A stretch of 30,157 nt of DNA from assembly GCA_948468325.1 (NCBI GenBank), contig CAOKHR010000003.1, positions 1-30,157 of the forward strand, written 5' to 3'. Made by a program: the position numbers and the translations under genes. This DNA is from an uncultured Lachnospiraceae bacterium. GTDB taxonomy: Bacteria; Bacillota; Clostridia; Lachnospirales; Lachnospiraceae. Of the stretch, positions 15,674 through 24,200 are shown one piece after another. Position 1 is the stretch's first letter, and each line of letters opens with the position of its first letter. The notes under the pieces are model-generated. The model had not been told where the DNA came from, made no database searches, and worked only from the letters and a program-made list of their open reading frames with translations.

Positions 15674-17989
15674 ATGAAAAAATGGAATAAAATACGAAAG
15701 CTGTCACTGCTTCTGGCGGGACTAATGGTGATTGGAACAGGCTGTGGAAACAATGCGGACGACATGCCCGAGGGAGGCACGGAGAGTCCGTCTTCCGGAC
15801 AGGAAAGAGATGACGGACAGAATACGGCAAAAGGAAGATATATGGAAACGCTGAAAAATACGCCGGAAGGATTAAATACGATTGAAGATATGGTAAGGCT
15901 TTCGGACGGAAGCGTGGCATTGATTAATCCGGATACAGGGAGCCTTCTCATTTCGAAAGATAACGGAGACGCCTGGGAAGAAAAAGAACTTCCGGCGCTT
16001 GCCGAAAAGATAAATCTGGAAGAAATAGAGATTACAAGCAATTCAGTCGCTCCTGACGGAGCTGTTTTTTTCTCCTATGTAGACTGGAACCAGCCGGCAG
16101 AAAACGGAGTCGATGAAAAGTATGTTTATATTGACAAAGACGGCAATGCTTCGGAAATTGAGCTGACGGAACCCTCGGGAGACAGATTTTATCTTTCCTG
16201 GGCGGCGTTTACCGGAGAGAGGACGCTTGCGGCTTTGATGAACGGAGGATATGCGTACACAATTGATCTGGATTCGCGCATGATGAATAAAATCAGTGCA
16301 AGCGAGGACGGGTATGAAGAGATATTCCTGGCGGGAGATTATCTTATGACGGCGGAATGGGTTTATCAGCTTTCAGCAGGAAATATTGCAGAAGATGCGG
16401 AGTTTCGTGATTTTATCAAACAGGAGAGTCCGCAGGGGCGGCATATGGCAGTCTGTTTTAACAGCGCGGAAAATACGGTGTATTCCGCATCAAAAAGCGG
16501 ACTTTACAGCCATGTGCTCGGCGGCAGTTCTATGGAAAAGCTTTTGGACGGCGGGCTGTGCAGCCTGGGTGATCCGACCAAAACAGCATCGGCAATTTTG
16601 CAGAACGAAGACGGCAGCTTTTTAATTGGATATGAAGACGGCGAAATTGATCTTTATACGTATGACGCTGCGGCTCCGGCTGTACCGGCACAGCAGATCA
16701 GCATTTTCAGCATGGAGCAGAATCTATCAGTCAGCCGGGCAGTAAGTAATTTCCGGAAAAGACATCCGGATGTGTATGTAAAGCAGGAAGTCGGGCTGTC
16801 CGGAGATTACGGCGTAACGAAAGAAGATGCCATCCGGAATTTAAATACCAGACTTTTGTCCGGAGAAGGACCGGATATTATACTTTTGGATGATATGCCG
16901 TTAAATTCTTATATTGAAAAAAATATGCTGTCTGATCTGAAAGATACGATCGGTGAACTGGAAAAAGAAAATAATTATTTTTCCGATATACTGCATGCTT
17001 ATGAAAACGAAGACGGTTTGTATGCTGTTCCGATTCGCTTTCGGGTGCCTGTCATTCTCGGGGACAAAGAGGCGGTAAGCGGCGTTTCGGATGCGGCTTC
17101 TCTGACGGCAGCCGTGAAGAAAGCAAGGGAAAAATCACCGTATTCCACAACGGTGCTTGGAGCATATAAGCCGGAAGAATTGTTAAAGCAGATGTATATG
17201 ATGCTGGCTGCTTCTGAATTTGTAAAAGACGGTGAAATTGATGAAGCGGCGCTGAAAGATTTTTTGACGCAGGCAAAAGAGATTTATGAAGAAGAACAGA
17301 AAAACATTACGTCGAAAGATATGCAGAGTTATGAGAATACGATGCAGTGGCAGGAAGAAAACGGAATGGGAAAGGAAGAGGGAAATTTCCCGATTGACAG
17401 CACGGATGTATATCAGATGCTGATTAAAGGCCAGCTGCTTGTTATAGGAACAATCAGCAGTGTCGAAGACCTGGAATTTAGCGTTGGTATGCTGGAGCAT
17501 GAAAGTCTTCCCAATATGGCATATAACGTATTAAGTGGACAAAAGACGTTTTCTCCGGAGGGAATCTGCGGCATCAGCGCAAAATCGGAAGAAACGGAGC
17601 TTTCTCTTGAATTTTTAAAGGAACTGCTTGAAATGGAGACACAGAAAGCGGATCTTGCTGACGGGCTTCCGGTGAATGCAGATGCATTTGCAAAATTCTT
17701 TGAAAATCCAAATCCCAATGATACTTCTGTTATAGGATTTGTTGCTTCTGTCACAGGAGATGACGGAGAAACAGATCAAAAGGTGGAGTTTACCGCAGAG
17801 TGGCCGAAAGAAAGCGATGTGGCTGACTTAAAAACAAAGATTGAAGAGCTGAAAACGCCGGGATTGTCGGATGACGTTATTCGCAGTGCAATATTGGAAA
17901 GCGGTGCGAAAGTTCTTTCGGGAGATGTTTCCGTTGATGAAGGATGTGGTGAAATTGTCCAGAAAGTGGACCTCTATCTGGCGGAGTAG
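15674..17989 (+). CDS. Large solute-binding lipoprotein with N-terminal propeller-like domain
   Basis: A 771-residue lipoprotein. The signal peptide ends in a lipobox with cysteine C24 (VIGTGC). Residues about 45-335 contain repeats of the kind 'MVRLSDGSVALINPDTGSLL', 'LLISKDNGDAW' and 'ILQNEDGSFLIGYEDGEIDL', suggestive of a BNR/YCF48-like propeller. From about 339 (QQISIFSMEQNLSVSRAVSN) the sequence matches extracellular solute-binding proteins of carbohydrate ABC importers (family 1), including the GEGPDIILLDD hinge segment near 397. Normal binding proteins are 400-450 residues, so the N-terminal half is an addition. The ribosome site is AAGGAGG, 12 bp before the ATG. It heads an operon with two permeases, so it probably delivers a sugar or polymer to them; the ligand is unknown. 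Confidence 0.85.
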   Translation: MKKWNKIRKLSLLLAGLMVIGTGCGNNADDMPEGGTESPSSGQERDDGQNTAKGRYMETLKNTPEGLNTIEDMVRLSDGSVALINPDTGSLLISKDNGDAWEEKELPALAEKINLEEIEITSNSVAPDGAVFFSYVDWNQPAENGVDEKYVYIDKDGNASEIELTEPSGDRFYLSWAAFTGERTLAALMNGGYAYTIDLDSRMMNKISASEDGYEEIFLAGDYLMTAEWVYQLSAGNIAEDAEFRDFIKQESPQGRHMAVCFNSAENTVYSASKSGLYSHVLGGSSMEKLLDGGLCSLGDPTKTASAILQNEDGSFLIGYEDGEIDLYTYDAAAPAVPAQQISIFSMEQNLSVSRAVSNFRKRHPDVYVKQEVGLSGDYGVTKEDAIRNLNTRLLSGEGPDIILLDDMPLNSYIEKNMLSDLKDTIGELEKENNYFSDILHAYENEDGLYAVPIRFRVPVILGDKEAVSGVSDAASLTAAVKKAREKSPYSTTVLGAYKPEELLKQMYMMLAASEFVKDGEIDEAALKDFLTQAKEIYEEEQKNITSKDMQSYENTMQWQEENGMGKEEGNFPIDSTDVYQMLIKGQLLVIGTISSVEDLEFSVGMLEHESLPNMAYNVLSGQKTFSPEGICGISAKSEETELSLEFLKELLEMETQKADLADGLPVNADAFAKFFENPNPNDTSVIGFVASVTGDDGETDQKVEFTAEWPKESDVADLKTKIEELKTPGLSDDVIRSAILESGAKVLSGDVSVDEGCGEIVQKVDLYLAE

Positions 17990-18776
17990 AGCATGGTTTT
18001 TACTGCCAGGTTTAATTGGAGTCGGTGTATTTGCACTGCTGCCGTTTGTGGATGTTCTGATTCGTTCTTTTTCAAACGGATTTGGAAATTATAAAACGGT
18101 TTTTGGCAATGGGGCATTTCAGCTGGCCGTTTTTAATACATTGCGTTTTGCAGGCATCGGGATTCCGCTGCTTTTAGCCAGTTCCTTTTTTGTGGCTCTT
18201 GGGATTTACAAAAGCAAATGGATGCGGTTTTTAAAATCCATCTATTTGCTGCCCATGGCAGTTCCTACGGCAGTTCTGGTTTTAATCTGGAAAGCTTTTT
18301 TTCATAAAGCGGGACTTTTTAACCAGCTTCTTTCTGTTTTTGGCATACAGCCGTTAGACTGGCTGGGAAGCAAAGCGGCGTTCTGGGTGCTTATTATCAG
18401 CTATATCTGGAAAAATTTAGGGTATACGGTTGTGCTCTGGATTGCGGGAATGATGTCAGTTTCGGAGAGCCTGACGGAAGCGGCACGGGTAGACGGCGCA
18501 ACGGAGCGGCAATGCATTATTTATATTGTAATGCCGCAGCTTCGTCCGGTGTTTTATACGATTACGATGCTGTCGTTTTTAAATTCGTTTAAAGTGTTTC
18601 GGGAGGCATATCTGGTGGCAGGGTCGTATCCGCAGAAAAGTATGTATCTTTTGCAGCATTTGTTTAACAATTGGTTTACGAATCTTGAAATTGACAAGAT
18701 GGCGGCGGCAGCCGTTCTGCTGGCAGTATTTTTTGCAGTATGTTCACTGGGGCTGCAGAAATTGTGGGAAAGGTGA
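17937..18776 (+). CDS. MalF-type ABC transporter permease
   Basis: A 279-residue inner-membrane permease of the sugar-importer (MalF/UgpA) class. About six hydrophobic segments are present, and the EAA loop that contacts the ATPase is clear: EAARVDGATERQCIIYIVMP at about residue 180. The 5' end overlaps the binding-protein gene by about 50 bp, since the conserved start WFLLPGLIGVGVFALLPF is encoded across its stop codon. Possible starts are ATG 17925, ATG 17937 and TTG 17955; 17937 is my choice but not certain. The overlap implies translational coupling. Confidence 0.88.
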   Translation: MKDVVKLSRKWTSIWRSRAWFLLPGLIGVGVFALLPFVDVLIRSFSNGFGNYKTVFGNGAFQLAVFNTLRFAGIGIPLLLASSFFVALGIYKSKWMRFLKSIYLLPMAVPTAVLVLIWKAFFHKAGLFNQLLSVFGIQPLDWLGSKAAFWVLIISYIWKNLGYTVVLWIAGMMSVSESLTEAARVDGATERQCIIYIVMPQLRPVFYTITMLSFLNSFKVFREAYLVAGSYPQKSMYLLQHLFNNWFTNLEIDKMAAAAVLLAVFFAVCSLGLQKLWER

Positions 18777-18783
18777 TAGCTGA

Positions 18784-19623
18784 ATGAGGATGAAGATTTT
18801 TCGGATATTTTTGTTTATAGTCGGAATACTAATCTGCCTTCCGGTGCTGGCCGTTGTGCTGGGGGCATTTAAGAGCAGCAGGGAGCTTTTGGATGCGCTG
18901 GGAGCTGTCATAGGAGTAACCGGAGGAAAGGTAAACTGGCATTTGCTGCCGCTTTACCCGACGGGAAAACATTTGGTCAATCTGCTGTTTTATACACCGG
19001 AATTTTTTACGGTGTTCTGGAATTCGGTGAAAATTGCAGGATGTATTCTGGCCGGACAGATGTTTGTGGCGATTCCGGCAGCATGGGCTTTTGCGAAGTT
19101 TTCATTTCGCGGGCGGCGGGCTTTGTATATATCATATGTAATATTGATGATGATGCCTTTTAGTGTGATGATGCTGCCGTCGTATCTGGTGTTAAACGGA
19201 ATGAAGCTTATGGATACGCATCTTGCAGTAATTCTGCCGGCAGTGTTTTCGACGTTTCCTGTTTTTCTGATGTACCGGAGCTTTTGCGCCGTACCCAGAG
19301 AATTGTATGAAGCGGCAAAAATTGACGGCGCAGGAGAATGGCAGATACTTTTTCGAATCGGGATTCCGCTTGGATCTCCCGGAATTTTATCAGCGCTTGT
19401 GCTGGGGTTTTTAGAGTACTGGAATATGGTAGAACAGCCGCTGGCATTTTTGAAGGACCCGTCACTCTGGCCGCTGTCGCTGTATCTTCCGGAAATCGAC
19501 CCTGCGCATGCAGGGATGGCGTTTGCGGCTTCTTTGATTACACTGATTCCGGCAATATTCGTATTTTTCATGGGTCAGGATTATTTGGAGCAGGGAATTG
19601 CTGCTTCGGGAATGAAGGAGTAG
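18784..19623 (+). CDS. MalG-type ABC transporter permease
   Basis: A 279-residue partner permease (MalG/UgpE class), seven bp after the MalF-type gene. The N-terminal helix starts at IFRIFLFIVGILICLPVLAV, and the EAA loop is YEAAKIDGAGEWQILFRIGI at about residue 178. With the upstream permease it should form the channel of an importer. No nucleotide-binding subunit is encoded in this operon, so a shared ATPase (MsmK/UgpC type) elsewhere on the chromosome is expected. Confidence 0.9.
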   Translation: MRMKIFRIFLFIVGILICLPVLAVVLGAFKSSRELLDALGAVIGVTGGKVNWHLLPLYPTGKHLVNLLFYTPEFFTVFWNSVKIAGCILAGQMFVAIPAAWAFAKFSFRGRRALYISYVILMMMPFSVMMLPSYLVLNGMKLMDTHLAVILPAVFSTFPVFLMYRSFCAVPRELYEAAKIDGAGEWQILFRIGIPLGSPGILSALVLGFLEYWNMVEQPLAFLKDPSLWPLSLYLPEIDPAHAGMAFAASLITLIPAIFVFFMGQDYLEQGIAASGMKE

Positions 19624-19628
19624 TGAAG

Positions 19629-21065
19629 ATGAAAAAACAAAAAGAACGGGCGGTCAGATATTTTGCTGTTTTTCTGGTATTTATGCTGATTTGTACAATT
19701 GTGTCAAGAGGCATATATGCCTGGCAGATGCCGCAGGTTACGCTGGGGACAATAGACGCCAATACGCTGACACGCACGATAGAGGCAGACGGAACCATAC
19801 TGACAAAAGAAGAAGTGCCGGTTGTTACAGGGGCCGGATTTCTGGTGGAAAAAGTATGTGTGGTGGAAGGGCAGAAAGTGGAAAAGGGAGACGTTCTCTT
19901 TCAGGTTGAACGGTCAGATTTGGAAAAACTTTTGCAGCAGGCGGATATGCAGATTCAGGCTGAAGAGAAAAAGCTTGCAGAATTAAATGCCAGCGGCAAT
20001 TCTGCAATAAACAGGGCCAGTCAGGATTTAAAAGACGCCGCGGCTTCTGCGGATGGCGATGTTGCACGGGCACAGGAGGCATATCAGGCGGCTGCAGCTC
20101 TGCGGGACAGCGCGCCTTCCGAAGAAGAATATAAACAGAAAGCATATAAACAGGATGCGGAATATCAGAGTCTCTATAAGGCATCCCAGAAAAAGAATGC
20201 CACCAAGAAGGAAAAAGAGGCGTTTCGTTCTTATAAAGAGAGTCTGGATGCAAGGCTTTCGGAGAGCTATGCACAGGAGAAACAGGCATTAAACGATGCC
20301 GTATCAGAAAAGGAGCAGGCGCTTAGAGAGGCAGATAAAAGCCGCAGCGATTCTGTTAAACAAGCCCAAAGGACTTTGGAAGATGCAAAAACGGGAGACG
20401 GCGGGGCAAAGCTTGAGCAGCAGAATCAGATTCAGCTGTTAAAGGAAAATAGAAGCGGAATGCTCACATTAAAACAGTCGGAAGGAAAAGTCGTATGCAG
20501 CATGTCCGGATATGTCAGCCGGATTTTAGTTCAGGCGGGAGAGCGCACCGGAGACGCCTCAGCAATGGTTCTAAGTAATGCAGACGGTGAAAAACTGTTT
20601 CAGGCCGTACTGCCGGGTGAGGAAAAATCTTATGTGACGCCGAATGACAAGATGAATATTTCTTTTTCGGGCAGTGCAGAACAACTTTTTGGTATTCCAA
20701 TCGAAGCAGTGGGAGAACTGGCTGACGGAAGCTGTCAGGTGACAGGACGGCTTTTGAATACAACTGCCCAGATCGGCGAAACGGGAAAAATGGAGATTGA
20801 TAAAGAAATCGGGAGATATTCCTGCACCATTCCGCTGTCGGCGCTGCATTCTCAGGATAATTCGGATTATGTGTGGATTGTAGAAGAAAAGCAGACAATT
20901 CTTGGCACGGAGCTTACGGCCAGAAAACAGAAAGTAAAGGTCATAGACAGAGACGAAAGTTATGCGGCTCTTGAGGAGGGTTCGCTTACCGAAGATGAAA
21001 AATTTATTGTGGAGTCCGATAAGGAGATCAAAGACAAAGCGAGAGTGAGGCTGACGGAAGAATAA
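19629..21065 (+). CDS. HlyD/RND-type membrane fusion (adaptor) protein
   Basis: A 478-residue membrane-anchored adaptor. One N-terminal helix (about 10-30) is followed by a first lipoyl half (TIEADGTILTKEEVPVV...VEGQKVEKGDVLF, residues 50-92), a long coiled coil rich in A, E, K and Q (about 96-285), the second lipoyl half (GKVVCSMSGYVSRILVQAGE) and a beta-barrel region with a C-terminal VWIVEE...VKVIDRD segment. Such proteins normally pair with an export pump; here it follows a sugar-type importer by five bp and no MacB or RND pump is next to it. A terminator follows, so it ends the operon. The open frame begins earlier, inside the permease, but ATG 19629 has the right N-terminus for the family. 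Confidence 0.85.
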   Translation: MKKQKERAVRYFAVFLVFMLICTIVSRGIYAWQMPQVTLGTIDANTLTRTIEADGTILTKEEVPVVTGAGFLVEKVCVVEGQKVEKGDVLFQVERSDLEKLLQQADMQIQAEEKKLAELNASGNSAINRASQDLKDAAASADGDVARAQEAYQAAAALRDSAPSEEEYKQKAYKQDAEYQSLYKASQKKNATKKEKEAFRSYKESLDARLSESYAQEKQALNDAVSEKEQALREADKSRSDSVKQAQRTLEDAKTGDGGAKLEQQNQIQLLKENRSGMLTLKQSEGKVVCSMSGYVSRILVQAGERTGDASAMVLSNADGEKLFQAVLPGEEKSYVTPNDKMNISFSGSAEQLFGIPIEAVGELADGSCQVTGRLLNTTAQIGETGKMEIDKEIGRYSCTIPLSALHSQDNSDYVWIVEEKQTILGTELTARKQKVKVIDRDESYAALEEGSLTEDEKFIVESDKEIKDKARVRLTEE

Positions 21066-21089
21066 AAGGTGCCGGACGGCACTTTTTTT
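21064..21089 (+). terminator. Intrinsic terminator of the transporter operon
   Basis: AAAAGGTGCC pairs with GGCACTTTTT around a 4-nt loop, ending in a run of seven T, directly after the adaptor gene stop. Confidence 0.92.
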
Positions 21090-21200
21090 CTTTTATATTT
21101 TTTATAACGCAGGAAAATTGATTTTTTACAGAAAAAGCAATATAATGATTGGTAAAAGAACAAAATGGTCAGGAATGCAAAATAATTTGAGGAGGCAGGA

Positions 21201-24200
21201 ATGAAATACGGCTGTTTAATGAAAAGGGGAGTAAGTGTGCTGCTGGCGGCGGCAGTAGCTGTTACGGCACTGCCGGTTACAGATATTTCGGCAAAAGAAG
21301 TACCCAAAGACGGATTTTCGGTGCAGGTTTCCAATGAAAAACCGCAGGAAACCGGAGAGGAAGAGGTGCCGTTTTACAGGCTGGTAAAGAAAGGCGGGGC
21401 ATCGAAGTCCGGTTATCAGGAAATGGTATGGGTGGACGAAAACGGCAATGAGGCAGAAGGAGAGTCTTCATACGAAGATACCGGTTCCATAGCGATGTAT
21501 AGTCTTAGAGAAACGTTTCCTTCCAGCTACAATATGGCGGATTTGGGAGAGCTTCCGGCAGTCAGAAATCAGGGAAAATGGGGTACGTGCTGGGCGCATG
21601 CCGCGATTAGTTCCATAGAGTCCAATATGATTAAAAAAGGATTGGCGGACGTTTCCGAGGCAGATTATTCAGAACGTCATCTCTCCTATTTTGCACATAG
21701 AAGAGATGTGGCGATGGGTGACGGAGAGGACAGTTATGACGAGACTTACAAATGGTACGGCGGAGGCAATTATCACAATGCGATAAATCTGCTTTCGGGC
21801 TGGTGCGGCGCCGCTGCAGAGAGTGAATTCCCTTATGTGTCTTATGGAGATATGCCGGATTTAGAAGAAAGCCAGAGAAGATCTTCCGTCAGCCATCTGA
21901 CAGATGCCAGCATTTTAAGTACAGCGGAGGATGTAAAACGTGCAGTAACGGAGAACGGTGCAGTCATGTGTTCGTTTTATTCGGGTGACGGAACATTTAA
22001 TACGGCGCAGGTAAACGTATATCATGCGGAAGAGCATTCAACAGATCATGCAGTAAGCATTGTCGGATGGGATGATGATTATTCCAGAACAAATTTTAAT
22101 GATAGTGGCAGAATTCCTGCAGAAAACGGCGCATGGTTCTGCAGAAACAGCTGGGGCGCAGACTGGGCAGAGGACGGATATTTCTGGATTTCTTACGAAG
22201 ATAAGACACTTAGTGCTTTCTGCAGTTTTGAAGCAGAAAAAGCGGATAATTATGATAACATTTATCAGTATAACGGAGCAGGAGGAAATCTTTATGTAGG
22301 ATGTGCGAAAACAGCAAATATGTTTTGTACAGATTCTGCAGAAGAGCTTAAGGCAGTATCCGTCTATGTCTATAAAAATTATGACTATGTGATTGAAGTG
22401 TACGTAGAAGACGGGGAAAGTATGGGTGTTCCTTCGGATGGGACGCTGGTATATTCCGGGAAAGGAACGTTAGAGTATCCCGGATACCATGTAATTCCGC
22501 TGGAGAGAAGCATACTTCTTGGCAGCGGCATGAAGTATGCCGTGGCAGTGCAGCTGATTGCAAAAGAAGGAGATACGGCTTTTTCTTATATGGAAACGAA
22601 TGAGAATTATTCAGCCGGACGGGGGCAGTCTTTTATATATGCAAATGAATGGATTGATACGGCTGATTATACAGGGCTTAAAGATATTGAAGTCAAGAAT
22701 ACGTGTATTAACGCGTTTACAGACAATGTCCAATCCGTAAATAAAGCACGGCTTTTGCAGGCGATTGAGGAAGCGGAAAATGAAAATCTGCAGGAGTCTG
22801 ATTATACGGCTGCGACATGGGCTGATTATGCCAATGCACGGGAGAATGCACAGACGGTATACCAGTCTTCCGATCCCGGTGAACGTGAAATTTTAAAAGC
22901 GGTTACAAAGCTTGCATATGCGAGAAATGCACTTAAGGAAGCAATTGTTTTGATTACAGATGAAATAGAGTTCGAATCATTTATGACGGATGTGTTATCC
23001 GGTAATGATTATAAGGATCAGACAGTGCGGCTTCTTTCTGATTTGGATATGACAGGAATCCATCACACTGCGGCGGGAGATGCGGACAGGACATTCCAGG
23101 GAACCTTTGACGGCGAGAACCATTCAATTACAAATGTATCATATCAGTATGTCCGTTTTTACGGAGGCCTGTTTGGACATATTGGAGAGAGCGGAACAGT
23201 AAAAAATATAAATGTTTCGTATGACCAGTTTGAGGCGAGGGGCAGTTATTCAGGCGGAATCGCAGGAAAAAATCAGGGAACGGTAAGCAATTGTAAAGTT
23301 ACAGGAGAAGATTTGCAGTTTAAAGCAGTCTGGACAGGAGGAATTGTCGGAATGAATGAAGGCACTGTACGGGACTGCCAGGCAGCAGGAAATTTTTCTT
23401 TCGACTGTAACGGAGGAACAGTCGGCGGAATCGTGGGATATAATACAGGGACAATTGAAACATCTTTTGCAGACGGCAGCGTCCGGTTTTTGAATCAGAC
23501 AGATCCGGAACAGCATTATGCGGGCGGAATCGCAGGATTCAACCAGGGCATGATTTTAAAATGCTTTACGCGGGGTGAAATTACTTCCGACAGTGCGGCG
23601 GCGGTCGGCGGAATTGTAGGATACAGTGATGCGAATTCTGTGGTGAGCCTGTGTTACAATCTGGCATCTGTCGGCGGAGAACCGGCAGAAGAGGTGAGAA
23701 CCGCAGGTATTGGCGTGTGTCTGTATGGAAATACAGACGGCTGCTATAATTATGGAAGCATCAGCCGGAGCGGAAGCGGTATTTATGGCGCAATATACTG
23801 TTTTAAAGGGTATGGAACAGTTGCAAACTGTTATTATTTAGATACGAGCAGTGAAAAAGGAGGATATACGCCTGACTTTTCGGAAGGCAAGCGGACAGAG
23901 GCTGATTTTGCGTCTGCAAAAACGGCATATGATCTGAACAGTAACGGAGGAACGGGAGAAAACACCGGTATATGGTCGCAGTCACAGGAAGAGCATGTTC
24001 CCATTTTGGCAGACAGTAAACATCGGGCAGTAATCAGGGTGACAGTAAGACAGAGTGAAAGCAGCAGGTTCCAGGCATCTTTAAACGGTGTGGTAAACGG
24101 CGTGTTTTATGCAAGGGCAGGCGGTACTGTAAAACTTTTGCCTGAAAGTGCAGCGGATGAACCGGGATATACCCTGGCAGCCCGCGTGGAAGGGCTTACC

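Noticed and set aside
18990..19571. 193-codon minus-strand frame opposite the MalG-type permease
   Set aside because: Shadow of a clear membrane protein; no start signals.
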